Shown here one piece after another: positions 53,001-63,189 of a stretch of DNA of 64,000 nt (the first letter of the stretch is position 1; each line of letters begins with the position of its first letter). The position numbers and the translations under genes were made by a program. Source of the DNA: Stomoxys calcitrans (lineage: Eukaryota; Arthropoda; Insecta; Diptera; Muscidae). The stretch lies in contig NC_081552.1 in assembly GCF_963082655.1 (NCBI RefSeq), forward strand, positions 50,625,280-50,689,279, written 5' to 3'. A model generated the notes under the pieces. It did not search any database. It was given only the letters and a program-made list of their open reading frames with translations, and was not told where the DNA came from.

Positions 53001-56000
53001 TCGCCCTACCGGTAGCAGTTAAAAGTTCCTCTTCGCCTTCTTTATTTGTTGGCTCATATTGTGATTTGGAAAGTTTTATTCTTGCGGGACATAAACGCAC
53101 ATGTGCTACATAAGAGGTGCTTGAATAATTTCTATGACAAAATTCACAATCCACACGTTGTCTCTCCAAGCCACAAGTCTCTATGTGCATGATCATTCCC
53201 AAACCAGAACGATACAGTCTACCACACATGCGGCAGTTAACACCTTTGATTTCGGTGTCTTTTATATAGCCCGTAATGGAATTTATAACAGCTGGACGAT
53301 AATTTACATTCTGCAAAAACAAAACAAAATAAGATCATTCAAAACTACTAGTAGTTGGACTCAGACTACTTACCATTTCTTGTTCCCCCACTTGCCAACC
53401 AACGCCATAATGTTCTGCCAAATGAGTCACCCATTTAGCCTCCTTTGTCCTTTTTAAGCAAAGACCACACTGTACAGGACCACTTCCGCTGTTTGCCTCT
53501 GTTAGAACTTCATTGGAATCTAGTTGCTCTCGTTTTCTTATGAGCAATAGGCGTGGATTAAAAGGATTATCAGTTGCAACTCTTGCTCTGCCAGGAGTTC
53601 GCGTAATTCCAGCAGCAGTTGGTGTAGAAGTTATCGGGGTGGTGTCCTGCTTTGTTTCAACGCTTAACTCTTCAGCGGGTGCTTTTCTTTTTCTACCTCG
53701 TTTGCCTTTTACTTTGGGAGTTACTTCTTCCAATTTTGCATTATCTTTAATGGGAGTTTCAGTTTTATTTTCCTTAGGCAACACCTCCTTAGGGTCGGGA
53801 CTATTGTCGACTATAGCCGATGTGATAATTGAACTTTCAGTTTTAAGCTCTTCGCGCTCCTTTAAAGATTTTCGCCCCCTTTTCTTTTTGGTTTTCGAAA
53901 CAATTATCTCCTCTTTGTTGGCCTCAATCTTATCATCCTTAGTATCTGTGCTCTCTTTGGCTTCCTTTGTTTTAGCTATACTTTGACTTTTCTTTGGCAC
54001 TTCTGCTGTTCTCAGCTGCTCCTCTGTCTTAGCTTCTAATACCTCTATCGTTGTATTTTTAAACTCATCTTTGAAATCATCCGATATCAAACGTCTTCTG
54101 GGTTTCTTAATACGCTTGCCAGACCATATCGGTGTATCAGAATCGGTTTCTGAAACTTTGCTTCTAACCAAAGTTGGCATTGGCTTGGGTTCTATAAAGG
54201 CAGGTTTTATGGTTTGAAGACTCTCACCATCTACATTTAATTTGATTCTTTTAGGTTTTGCTGCCGGCTTATGGCTACTATTCATCATCACAGTCTTTAC
54301 ATTTCTTGTATTGTGCTTAATCTCTAACAAATCATTATCTTCATCATTTGCTGGTGACTCATCATCAGTAATATCAGTCTCTACAAAGGTTGTAATGGCT
54401 TTGTGACAAGCTTCCCAACGACGTTTTTTCAAGGGTATCCCACATATAGCTTCCGATTTTTTATCATGCCGCAGTCGTTTTGATATCCCTTCTTTGGGAG
54501 ACGTTGGTGAAATGGCCTTTCCTGTGGTCAGCCAATTTTTCAAAGTGCCACCTTTTGTTGTGGATGCATTAATGGGGGAATTTTTTCCATTCTCAGCCTC
54601 CATGTTGGTATTACGATTTTTCTTATATCCTACGGAATTGTCATCGAAACCTAAAAAGTCTGTGGTTGGTATCTCACCATCATGCGCTGTATCAAAATCT
54701 CTTTCTTCGTCTTCAGAGTCACTACTGTTCTTTTTATGAGATTTTTTGATATCATTCAAGGTTTTGCGCAACCTTTTACGTTGATTGGATGCGGGAGGTG
54801 TTTTAATTTCTTCTTCCTTGCTGTCTGGATAAGATGCCTCCACATCCAGGAAGTTGGAGCATAAACCAGCGTCCTTGTCTCTGGTTCTTAATTGTTCAAA
54901 ATCACAGGGTTTAGAGGAAAATCTTGTTCTTCTGGTCGTGGCGGTATCTGTATTTTTGATAGTATCGAAAAGAGTATCGGTTGTTCTTGGAGAAATCGTT
55001 TGATCTCCCTTAGCCTTATTGAAAATTTCTTCCTTAAGCTCTGGCATGGACTTTTGCTGTCTCCTTGTTGTTTTTGAGACTTTTGTTTCTGGGACTTTTT
55101 GTTCCTTTGCTTTGGTTTTATTTGTTAAATTCTCAGTACTGTCTTCAGCCAAGCTACACAAACCTAGCCTTGTAGATCTTCTTCTTCGTATGGGACTGGG
55201 AATATAAGGTTGCTTGATGAGACCACTTGGCAAAGTGTTATCTTCATAGGGGGATTTTTCTACTTCGTTAATTTTGTTATTGGATGGATGCTGAAAGTCG
55301 CCTTCAGATTTTCTTCGTTTTCGATGACAAGCTTTAGATTTTGTTTCTAATTTATTCGAATTCTTTGCTGGCTCCAAAGATTCATCTTTGGTTTCTGATG
55401 ATGTAGTATGCATAGGAGCAGTTTCAGTTTTGGCGAATGCTTTTGTAGCTAAGCAGAATGTCTTCGAATCAATTGCTAAAGTTTGTTTAGCTTCAGTGTT
55501 TATATTCCCTGATTCTGGTACTAATTCCTTGGATATCACTTCCTTGGGTGTTTGAGATTTCAATTCATTTTCCTTTGATACATTTACTCTATTGTTTTCA
55601 TCTTCTTTCTCCACACTATCACCTTTCTCTTCCGTATTATCTGTTTTCTTTATTTTCAATAGCAAATTCTTAATACCCTTAATTTCTTCCAATGTCGATA
55701 CAATTTTGGGCTTTGGTTCCACTTTCTTTTTAAATGGTATTTGTGGTGGTGATCCCTGTATATCCTTGGGAGGATTTTTTACTATATCGATCAACGATAC
55801 AGCGGCCTTTCTCAATTCCTTGGGAATTGTGACTGAGGACTGGGGAGAAATTTCATTTGTTTCTTTGCCTACGGATTTACGTTTAGGTATTTGGTGTGGG
55901 TGAAGAAGTTGAGAAATAAAGCCATAATTTGAGGGATCCTCAGGGGAAATGGTTGTAATTGATTCTTTAAGGCCTATAACGTTTGCCATCACATCTGAAG

Positions 56001-59000
56001 TTATCTTACTTTGTGTGTCCATCTTGTTGGTAGGGAGATCTTGTTGTTGGTGTGAAGACTCCTCATCTTGTAAGAAAACATTCTCCACTGTTGTGATTTG
56101 AGTGGGGGTTGTAACTTTCTGTTGCATAGGGGTAGCTTCTTCTGTTATTTTTGGAGAGTTTTCGCTAAAGTTGATGAGTTCATGGTGAGGCTCCATGAAA
56201 ACTGTATCAGATATTTGACTCTTATTCAATGCTGTAGTAGTTGCTATAGAAGCTTCTTGGCTAACTTCTGACATTCCAGTTGTTATGATTTTAGGTGAAT
56301 TTAAATGCTTGGATTCCGTTAACTCATTCTCCGCAACTTTATGTGAAGTTTCAGTAACTATAGTAGGTTCTGGAGTAGTTGCAACAATTGTTGTCTCCTT
56401 TTGAGCAATATTGGAATCTGTAGCAGCTGCAGCTATTATTTTTTCCCTCTTATTAGAAACTGGTGGAGATATATGAAATTCAGTTAAGGGTAGCAATGTG
56501 TTGGGAGTCTCTTGCGTTCTATATTTGGAAGATACCATGTAATCTATGCTAGAAACCATTTTGTTATCTTCTTTTGCTAGAGTTGGTGCCGCCAAGGCCA
56601 ATGATTCAGATAGTTGAGAAACTTGACATGAAGCTTGAGGATTTATGTTTTCATCTGTTACGGGTAGCAAAGTGTTGAGAGTTTCTTCTACTGCAGATTT
56701 GGAAGACGCTGCAGAATCTATGCTAGAAACCATTTTGCTGCCATCTTTTGCTAAGCTTGTTGCTGTCAGATTCAATTCTTTGGGTGATTTTGAAACTTGA
56801 CATGAAGCTTGAGGAATAATATTTTCGTCTGTAGCGGGTAGCGAAGTGTTCGAAATTTCTTCAGATGCAGATTCGGCAGTTACAATGTAATCTATGCTAG
56901 AAACCAAACTGTTATCATCGTTTGCTTGAAATGTCGCTTTCACCATCATCTGTTCTAAAACCTTAGCTTGGGATGAGTTCGAAATTAGAACATTTTCTCC
57001 TACATGTATTGTTTCCAAATTTGAAGCTTCAAACGTTTTTGCAACTGGTTCTAATGGTGTTTTACTGATATGCATTTCTTCAGTTTGCCGACTAGATTGG
57101 AAATTCTGGTCTTCGGTAACCATTTCAGTCTTATTTGTTGTAAGCCCTTGGTAATCACTTTCATGTATAATTTCTGTATTCGTTATGGTGTCTTGAGAAG
57201 AAATTCTATGATCAACACCCATTGTTTCATTTGACGTGCTTACACTTTTCCCAGAAGTCATTAGAGATCGTTGTGCCAAATCTAGCATGGCTTCACCTGC
57301 AGCTAAAATTTCAGGTGTATACCTTTCTTTTAATCTTTCATTCGTTATGCTAAATGACTGTTTTAAGGTCTCATGGGGATCTAAATTCGTTTTCTCCTCC
57401 CCTTCCTTGTTGTGAACATCAGAAGCTGTTTTGGTTTCACAGGCAAGTTTATTTTCCTTTTCAGTTGACGATGTTACTGAGGAATGCCCTCCTTTATTTA
57501 CTCCAGGCGAAGCTTTATTACGTTGCACCAAATTAATTTTACCTTTTTTGAAGCGAGATATTCTCTTGGAGACAATGGGAGCAGTAACATTTCCTTCCAC
57601 AGCACCTGATGTATCATGTACAGCACTGGGTATTGCTGTGTCCTGTGCAGAATTTTGAGAATTAGTTACTTCTAATGCAGTTGTATGAGGTGATTCAGTC
57701 ACTGAAGTTGATCCTACTTTAAGTATGGATTTCAAATTTATAGCCTTCTCTGGGACAGCTACAATAGTTGGTAGGGACAAATCTTGAGTTGGCATATCTG
57801 TTGCATAAGATTGGCAAGATTTATTCGTTATTGTACTCGCAATTGTTTGTTGCGGCAAAAGTTCTTTAATAACTTCCACCTCTTTCCTGTCTGAAAACAG
57901 CTGATTTTCAGCAATTGATTCCCTCTTAGGCTCTGCCATTTCTTTGACTTTTAAGTATTCTTTTGCCTTGGGTTCCTCTTCTCCCAAATTTTCCTTCTTT
58001 TTACACAATTTATTTGTTGTTGATTGCTTAAGGGGAGATAATTTTGAGGGGGATACAACTTTTATACTGATTTGTTTGACTTGTAAGCTTCGCACAGGAG
58101 CTTGCTCATTATTTTGTTCATCATGGGACCCGTTTATCGAACTCAACATGCTGGTATTTTCGGAATGGGCTTTGGCAGATTTGTTGGTAATATGTTCAAC
58201 TTCAAGATTTACATCAGTTTCTTCGGCAATGGCTTTTTCGGTTTCTGGCACTTTTGGCAATTTTTCGTCAGATTCGTTAGATGCATTTTGCCTAGAAATC
58301 CTTATCATCTCTTCTGGCTCTAGTTCTTCATTATCTCCCCGTGAAATAGTATTTTGACATTCTTTTAAACCGTTACTATGATTTTTCGCCCGAAGCTCTT
58401 CGCCTACCTGGCAGGTGGTATTTAATGGCTTGTCCACAGATTTACGCAGGCTTACATGATCACGACCCTTGGAACTTTCTATGACTATGGTGTCCACCAT
58501 TACGGATTCATTATCCCTAGTGGTGCCTGCTCCTGTTAAACTCAATTTTTGAGGTTCAATTTTAACCACTCTATTGTCTCCATCCAGCATAACAATTTTT
58601 CCAATATCTATAGAATTTCCTTTTAAAACTTCATCTATTTCCGAAGGTGCTTTTTCAGTTTGCGATGTGGATACTTTACTTTTGCGTGGTGAAAATGGTA
58701 TACGTAAAGGTGAGAAGTTCATAGAACATGAAGCATTTAAGTTTAATTCTTCAGGTGATAGCTCCAGTTCGGTCTCTTCTGTGATGGGATTACCTTTATT
58801 AAGGGAGGCTATAAAGTCTACTGCGGAGAATGTATCTTCGGCTTCGTCATCTGTTATGTCTATGATTTCAGCAGCCGAATGGCGAAATTTGGTGGGTGAA
58901 TATTTGAAAGGAACCTTGGGGGGTTTTGAGGGAGATGCAGAACGTCGCTCCTGTTTGGTAGAAGGTTCCAATTTGAATGGAAAATTGTTATCAACAGAAT

Positions 59001-61418
59001 TATTCATTAAAGATGAGGTTGATGTTGTTGAGGATGTTTGAGGTTCCTTTTTGACAATAAGAAAGATTTTCTTGGCAAAATTGTTAAGTTGCTGTTGTTG
59101 CTGAAGTTGCTGTTGTTGCTGTGTCTGTTGGCAGGCATTGTCTATGAAATTTCCCATTATTTGTTGTGGTGGATTTTGGTACATAAGCTGGTGCTGATGC
59201 TGTTGCTGATTGTTGACATTGTTGGCCCCCAAAGGCTCAGTGGTTTTTATCCATACTCTTCTTGTTGTTTCCTGGCTGGTTTCTTCCTTTATCTTAATTT
59301 CATTTGGCGCAAGGCCTGCTATGGTAGCGTTTCTCCTATTGGCTGCAGTTCTTTCAGCAATTTTCTTGGCAAGATCTGCTATTTTTTCTGGAGGCAATTT
59401 TAGCTTGGAAGCATTCACAATATACTTGCGGTTTTGTTTGGATGATATTAGCGTTAATCCTATGTTTTTATTATGTTGAGCATTCGATTTGACTGTCTGG
59501 CCGCTTTCTGTAATGACGGTATCATCAGGTTTCTCTTGTTTTATCACCACTTCGGGTATGGGCTTATGGGGCCTAGCAAAACGAGCATTCACTTTTGACG
59601 TTGATAAACGCAATGCCGTCAGATCAATCATTTCATCTTGTGATAGCACTTTATTTTCCAAGACAATCAAAGAATTTGGAGCAGCCATATGCATACTAGG
59701 AATTTCATTATACTCATGGCTCTGATCAGGCTGAATTTCATCAGAGGGAGAAGCATTGGAGTTGGTATCAGTTGTTTGACATTCCTCTACATGATAATTT
59801 ATAGTTATTTGTTCAGAAGTTTCTGTTGGCAACATTTGGTAATAGCTATTATCGGGCAAGGGATATGGCTTCTTGAAGGTATCTATATTGGGCAAAGGTG
59901 ACTCCTCGGGCACATTTGAGGTGGGAAATGGTGTCTTCAAGGGAGAAACATCTGGCACCACTATGCGCTGCCGTGCTATAGAGGGAGGCGTGTAAACAGG
60001 CCTAATGGAGGCCTTTGGTATTCCATTGGGAGGAGTATTGGTATATAGTAAATCGTGCATCATAAATGCTGTATTTGTGGTGGCTGCACCTTCTCTGGGG
60101 GAATTATTTTCAAAATTAAGTTTGCGTGCAATATCCTGTGGCGATTTTTGGGGAGTTTTTGGTTTGGTGGGCAATTTGTTTGTGGGTGTGGTTTCAAATA
60201 TCTCGTCTGAATTTCTAACATTAATGATCGGTGATTGAGGAGCTACTTGCTGCTTACCCGCCGTGTTAAAAGGGGTGGGCAAAGTTTTCAACAAAATCTT
60301 GGTTACTGGAGGTTTATTGTAGGACAATACCGAAGGTTCTTGAGTATTTGGAAGATTTTGTGGAGTTGTTGGTGTAAAATAACTATCCACACATGAATAT
60401 GTGTTGGAACCAGTTGAAGCATTGCAATAAAATTGTGCTTGGCTATTATTTTGAACAGGCTTTGGATGATAAATTCGTTGACCACTGTTGGTGGGTGCGT
60501 AGGGTAAAAAGCTTTTATTGTCAAGACTTGACAAGGAGGTGGCTACTAATTTGCCATCTATTTTTTCGGGATCTTGTAAGGTCACCCAATGTTTGCCATC
60601 GGAATTCTCAGGACCTCGGTATGGTAACTGGGGAGCATAATCCCTGAATTGAGTTGGTGCAACTGGCGCTGCCTTCTCCATATTGGGGCAAGAATAGGAT
60701 TTGGCTGGCATGCAAGGCATATCGTCGTATTTTCTAAATAACGTTTGGTGGGCCCATTCATTTCGTGGAAGTGCTGGTTGATGATTGAAACTCTTTTGCG
60801 TGGGCAGAGCAGGTGCTTGACGTTCAAAGTTTGCCAGCGTTGGTGGCAATGGTGCTGGTGGCTGTGCCCTTTGCTTGTTATATGTGGCTTCATAATTCGG
60901 GACTTGAGATTTTTGTAGCTGTTGTTTGCTGCCATTTATAATTCTAGGTTTAGTCGGCAGCAATTGTGTTATCTGGCCATCTTTGATAACCCTGATTTCT
61001 GGCGGTTGGATTGTTGAGGAAGTCGGATGCAAGGCTGCTTTATCTGGAATTTGTAATAGTTGTTTACTACTTTTGTATCTTGTTTGAGATGGCGTTGGTG
61101 ATGGCGAGGAGGATGAGCTTGATGATGAGGCTTGTGTTGGTGGTTGCGGTTTTGGTGTTATTATTTCATTAGAAGGTGGTTTAAGATGTATAAAAAGTTT
61201 TTGACCCTCGCCTGAGTTTTGCCTTTGCAAAAGCTTTTTATGCAGCAAGCTTTTAACATGCCTCATGCGTTGTTCAGGGCTAAAATTTTTCATATGCTCT
61301 TGATGAGTCTGCAGCGTTTGCTTGTTATCATTGCTAGTCATAGACGCCTCTGGAGCTGTTATGGTTATTTTAGGCGGTACAATGGGTTTCATCATAAACG
61401 ATTGCTTGGGTGTAGCAG
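37830..61418 (-). CDS. GTF3C2: General transcription factor 3C subunit 2-like (TFIIIC110), giant N-terminal extension
   Basis: Nine coding exons (minus strand): 61418-53374, 53310-52413, 52337-52277, 45110-44893, 44834-44326, 44103-43935, 43861-43658, 38451-38084 and 38024-37830. Phases chain without error. With the first in-frame ATG at 61395 the protein has 3,547 residues. The C-terminal ~550 residues match the WD-repeat order of GTF3C2 (GLVAVASVESNIKVYSLP, NGFVGIWDI, WLAVNTFCRKFVIYDIRN, AAGYENGFIRI). GTF3C2 is a TFIIIC subunit that recognises Pol III promoters of tRNA and similar genes. N-terminal to it are five zinc-finger-like motifs and two AT-hooks, and before these ~2,500 residues of low complexity. 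The family assignment rests on the WD part. The N-terminal length far exceeds that of the human protein (about 900 residues). An upstream non-coding exon is likely, because an acceptor (ttcttttttag) lies 23 nt before the ATG. Confidence 0.82.
38084..38451 (-). CDS. GTF3C2: GTF3C2-like exon: WD repeats 5-6
   Basis: Encodes residues 3361-3483. Contains HYTPISNMCVASVDNGDILF and a charged loop (RVNNNKKNECKDLEG). Acceptor ttgttttag, donor gtgaga after Leu-Met-Lys. Confidence 0.84.
38567..38930 (-). mobile_element. SINE-like element S2, copy b
   Basis: On + it begins with the tail complement ttgttattattgttatagcc, then acatttgcatgtgaaggtag, ctctcactgagactctccgc, gctaagcttctcatgataac. Homologous to copy a. 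Lies in the 5.2 kb intron, in sense orientation to the gene. Confidence 0.5.
38931..39480. repeat. Diverged ~180 bp repeat
   Basis: Two blocks (about 38990-39170 and 39190-39400) share tcttagccacat/ttttccc, tttttcagtaattttgcatt-like text and ggtccacgttttgatac. Related to 31030-31250. No gene. Confidence 0.35.
39480..40430 (+). mobile_element. 5'-truncated non-LTR retrotransposon fragment
   Basis: Frames (with shifts) read IFINDLL, a palm-like SFADSS, then DFNAQKTQCCLLSHKRFADP, and a C-terminal block ENSYFARTVRMWNRLPANVF. That is the order RT palm, thumb and conserved LINE C-terminus. The YADD motif is replaced, so the copy is inactive. It lies antisense to the host gene. Confidence 0.6.
40448..40568 (+). 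mobile_element. SINE-like element S2, short copy c
   Basis: Contains gcggcgatcggtcgcataga, gaggatcgccaccttcacct and tgcaaatggggctaaaacaa with a (CAA)n tail. It matches the tail-proximal third of copies a and b in reverse orientation, as expected for a 5'-truncated retroposon. Confidence 0.5.
40680..41012. repeat. AATT-rich element before E1
   Basis: Repeated aattgattcaattaaaa and tttcaattgaattttaat words. Element E1 begins directly at its right edge. Confidence 0.4.
41013..42795 (+). mobile_element. Family E element, copy E1, with nested solo LTR
   Basis: Starts acaagtaaggaaaaaagtcg and cgggcggtgacgaccatatt, ends acctgtaccacagcagtggt and gtggggtataac. Interior ~150 bp units contain ctgaaccgatttttacgaaa and aaatgtgcttgcagtgctct. 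It lacks the ttcggcc hairpin of A-C but keeps the acaagta start and the two-box unit. Confidence 0.62.
41362..41639 (+). mobile_element. Solo LTR, probably Copia type
   Basis: 278 bp starting tgttatgttcttacgagatg and ending gggttaccgtaaca. TG...CA ends with short inverted TGTTA/TAACA, and a perfect 5 bp target duplication ATATC on both sides (41357-41361, 41640-41644). Internal AATAAA is present. Size and ends fit Copia LTRs. Orientation uncertain. Confidence 0.7.
42615..43299 (+). repeat. Tandem duplication of the E1 tail, period 341 bp
   Basis: Copy 1 begins acgatcggatgaaaattgcg at 42615, copy 2 the same at 42956. Both run through cctgtaccac, ccacccaacgattgcccatt and agttgttattttacg. Few differences, so the event is recent. 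Confidence 0.75.
43658..43861 (-). CDS. GTF3C2: GTF3C2-like exon: WD repeat 4
   Basis: Encodes residues 3293-3360 (HFALHYDPMGPRWLAVNTFC..., KFVIYDIRN). Donor a|gtaagt, phase 1. The frame also stays open beyond the donor to 43401, but the downstream exon at 38451 restores family-like sequence (SIPN-NGRCVLNINP), so the read-through is taken as intronic. Confidence 0.82.
43935..44103 (-). CDS. GTF3C2: GTF3C2-like exon: WD repeat 3
   Basis: Encodes residues 3237-3292 (YAGHNHIFASFSNGFVGIWD...). The GxxNGxxxxWD signature is clear. Acceptor atttacag, donor c|gtaagt. Confidence 0.85.
44326..44834 (-). CDS. GTF3C2: GTF3C2-like exon: WD repeats 1-2
   Basis: Encodes residues 3067-3236. Contains SPVICCQWLPLPANATEQYL and GLVAVASVESNIKVYSLPLK, the latter matching the LALACSDGKVLLFSLP-type strand of GTF3C2 proteins, and ends CLQIHWSQ. 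Phase 0 donor gtaata. Confidence 0.85.
44893..45110 (-). CDS. GTF3C2: GTF3C2-like exon: entry to WD region
   Basis: Encodes residues 2994-3066 (TTSNYTSEVLFNDFKSHHSV...). Acceptor tctgtttacag, donor a|gtaagt. It is preceded by the 7.2 kb intron that holds a LINE and other insertions. Confidence 0.8.
46159..46258 (+). mobile_element. SINE-like element S1, copy c, with perfect target duplication
   Basis: 100 bp from caatcccaaggcagccggtt to ctacaacaaca, flanked by the perfect 12 bp duplication accaatctgcgt (46147-46158 and 46259-46270). It splits the LINE ORF1. This copy defines the exact ends of the S1 family. Confidence 0.8.
49864..50100 (-). mobile_element. Mariner-type MITE, copy 5
   Basis: 237 bp with intact inverted repeats and TA on both sides, inserted in the 3' untranslated part of the LINE. 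Closest to consensus of the five copies. Confidence 0.82.
50286..50369 (+). mobile_element. SINE-like element S1, copy d (5'-truncated)
   Basis: Begins acttgccggattgacccgat and runs through gggctgccgcctcagtgtat to a (CAA)n tail. It lacks the first ~20 bp of copy c. Confidence 0.55.
50400..50940 (-). repeat. Decayed hairpin-element interior (D-like)
   Basis: Words such as caccataggatagaggtaca, ccctacaaagtacat and tcaaaaattgagatattgaa match family D/B tails. A 21 bp word (gccctctcgttg...) is duplicated in tandem near 50671-50709. No termini. Confidence 0.4.
50941..52005 (-). mobile_element. Jockey-clade LINE 3' fragment
   Basis: On the minus strand: FNIYLFSIPSPPDGIEIVSY followed by an intact ADD (YADD box) near 51945-51925, then KILEVTFDSFP, LAGITWDADKATLLATYK, GRSYAVPVWSRQL, CQNAALRNATDC, CYRRYHPNHHLVD and a C-terminal NVVLLDE. 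Shifts break the frame. It is 5'-truncated just before the palm. In sense orientation relative to the host gene. Confidence 0.68.
52006..52100 (-). repeat. (GTCY)n-type microsatellite
   Basis: A run of gtctgtccgtttgtctgtt-like words, the same simple repeat carried inside families A and B but standing alone here. Probably the remnant of such an element, 175 bp from the small exon. Confidence 0.55.
52277..52337 (-). CDS. GTF3C2: GTF3C2-like 61-nt small exon
   Basis: Acceptor gtaatttgcag, then a frame VFQRRTRDGPAEIVHQKWHS and donor gtatgt. Its length (1 mod 3) is exactly what is needed to join phase 1 upstream with phase 2 downstream at 45110. Without it the frames of the finger block and the WD region do not join. 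Confidence 0.75.
52413..53310 (-). CDS. GTF3C2: GTF3C2-like exon: zinc-finger block and acidic stretch
   Basis: Encodes residues 2675-2973. Four further Cys/His motifs: CRMCGRLYRSGLGMIMHIETC, CEFCHRNYSSTSYVAHVRLC, CPKKMCTFVSDKL...HITKC and CAFCKHRYFENEKK...H. The third and fourth Zn ligands are mostly His/Cys, as in C2HC fingers. An acidic stretch (GEDDDEDDNLSEEADDGD) and a Lys/Arg-rich run follow. It is separated from the previous exon by a 63 bp intron; the donor is g|gtatgt, phase 1. Confidence 0.82.
53374..61418 (-). CDS. GTF3C2: GTF3C2-like exon: 8 kb low-complexity region, AT-hooks, first zinc finger
   Basis: Encodes residues 1-2674. The composition is Ser/Thr/Pro/Glu/Lys-rich and disordered. 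Landmarks: a Gln-rich tract near residue 760; three tandem copies of a ~58-residue repeat (about 1489-1649); AT-hook-like KKKRGRKSLK near 2504 and KGKRGRKRKA near 2566; and a C2H2-like finger CGLCLKRTKEAKWVTHLAEH near 2645. Donor after Glu-Met is gtaagt, phase 0. A frame continues upstream to an ATG at 61494, but that part crosses the acceptor and reads as a hydrophobic run, so it is taken as intron. Confidence 0.8.
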
Positions 61419-61560
61419 CTAAAAAAGAAACAGAAAAAGCAAAACACATACATACATAAATCCCACAAAACAAAATAAAAAATCCAATACTCATTCAAAA
61501 AAAAAAAAAAATAATAATAAAAACACTTACACACCAATGTTTAAGAATTTGAAACCCAAA

Positions 61561-61656
61561 CGCCATAGCAGGAATTCGAACTCATGCTCACACAAATGGT
61601 ATAAACAATCATAGCCACGAGTGCTGACGCCTTAGCGCACTCAGCCAAACTAGCTA
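61561..61656 (-). mobile_element. tRNA-like SINE head 1 (Leu/Ser-like)
   Basis: On the minus strand ttggctgagtgcgctaaggc resembles a Leu/Ser tRNA A box region, and gagttcgaattcctgc resembles a B box. There is no 3' acceptor stem match and the B box carries an extra base, so this is a tRNA-derived retroposon or pseudogene, not a working tRNA. Confidence 0.5.
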
Positions 61657-61804
61657 AACTTCGTGTGTGTCACATGTTCATGATAAGCATAGAGCTATTT
61701 TTAGAAACAAAATCAAAAGAACTCTCTTATAAAATATATACCGGTTTCTGTGGTCATTGTCGGCCTGTGCCGTAATAAATAGAATTTTACTCTTTCGTAA
61801 CTTG

Positions 61805-61891
61805 TGCTGCTGGCGGGATTTGAACCTATGCTTTCCGAAAACAATTGATGAATAAACGAACTTGTTAGCTAACTGAGCTAAGTAATGCTAA
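61805..61891 (-). mobile_element. tRNA-like SINE head 2
   Basis: On the minus strand ttagctcagttagctaacaa (A box) and aggttcaaatcccgccagca (B box) with correct spacing for a tRNA with an extra loop. The acceptor ends gcattac and gcagcac pair poorly, so a pseudogene or SINE head is preferred. Confidence 0.5.
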
Positions 61892-61899
61892 TTGCAAGA

Positions 61900-62930
61900 C
61901 TTGTCAAATGGCTATTAGAGGATAAACGTTAAAAGTTTCCTTTAAAATCGTCTGTTTGGGAAAGTATCTTGAGATGTTGTAACAGGAGGGGTTATTTATT
62001 ATTTTGTATAAGCTTGGGAGGAAACTGTTTTTATTTGAGAAATATGTGCCATGGAAATTTACATTCGTAGTGAATTTAATCAGGATTTCGTATGTGAATT
62101 TATTTACTTGTACTCAAACACGATCCAAATTTTGGATATAAATAAATGATAAGGACCCCTAAAGGTCTAAAAGGTTTTTTGTTGGGATTTTAGCCCCTAA
62201 AAGAGCTGTTTAATTCAAAAATCAAACCAAAAAATATTTTAAAAGTATTAAGCCCTTCATGGCAGTTTGTGGAAACATTTTTGAAGCGTACGTGTGAAAT
62301 GGGTTCGTTAATAAAATTTCAAACTAAAGCAGACGTTATTTCTTTAACGTAATTTGCAATGCTACAAATTGCCTAAAAAATTCTGTCCAAAAGGGTGTCG
62401 CACTGTAAGGTGTCGTTTAATTCAAAATAGAAATTTCAAGCTATAACGAAATATATAATGCACCATTAGAAAGGGTATACAAATGTCTTTATATTCCGGA
62501 GAAAATATGGTCAAGGACACATAACCTAGTTACAGTAGGCTCATAAACATACACTTTTTTGGGTTTTCATACTACATGATTTTGCATAATTTGTGTACAA
62601 GTATTTTCAGAAAAAACCATAACTCATATAATCTTGAAACTTTAAACTTTAAACCTATCCGTTCCAGGCATTGAACTAATTTTCCAAAATTTGCTATAGT
62701 GGAAATTAAAATTGTACATATCGCAAAAAATATATTTCTGACCACTTTTAGATTTTAATGTTTTTTTTTAGAAAAACATAGATATCGTTGACTATCAAAA
62801 CGTATTAAGCTTCATATCTAGGTTTTTCTGATTCAGGGTTTTCTCGATTATATATATAAAAAAATTTTGCTCGTTTCTGACCCATTTGGATTTTTGGAGC
62901 TTTTTTAAAATAAGTCTATGCCAAGCCAGT
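61900..62930. other. AT-rich flank upstream of the GTF3C2-like gene
   Basis: No gene, RNA gene or clear repeat termini recognised. It could contain the promoter or first non-coding exon of the minus-strand gene, which I cannot place. Confidence 0.35.
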
Positions 62931-63180
62931 AAGTAAAGGCAAAAATCGGGCGAAGCAGACTATATAATACCCTATACCAACTAATCTACGTACTACTTTT
63001 AATATATAGAACTCATCTCCAAATATAGTCAGACTTTAATTTTACATACCATTTGAAATATCGAATAGAACCTTGTAAGATTTTTTTACATATGGCAAAA
63101 AGGGGAATTTAAACAGCCTTAGAAGGTCATATCAGATTCAAATTTTGAAAATTTGGATTAGAAGGATGTTTTAACGAACG
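62930..63180 (+). mobile_element. Family E-like 5' end
   Basis: agtaagtaaaggcaaaaatc followed by gggcgaagcagactatataa and taccctataccaac resembles the left terminus of E1 with a changed hairpin. The interior box is poorly preserved and no right end is visible. Confidence 0.45.
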
Positions 63181-63189
63181 TTCCACCAA

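Noticed and set aside
61419..61494. Upstream ATG giving a signal-peptide-like start to the GTF3C2-like protein
   Set aside because: The hydrophobic run is a translated pyrimidine-rich intron end; a good acceptor lies at 61420-61419.
61527..61567. Possible first coding exon (ATG GCG TTT...) with donor gtgtaagt
   Set aside because: Its strong donor gives the wrong phase, and the exon overlaps a tRNA-like repeat.
61561..61891. Functional tRNA genes
   Set aside because: Acceptor stems do not pair and the loops are irregular; more likely SINE heads or pseudogenes.
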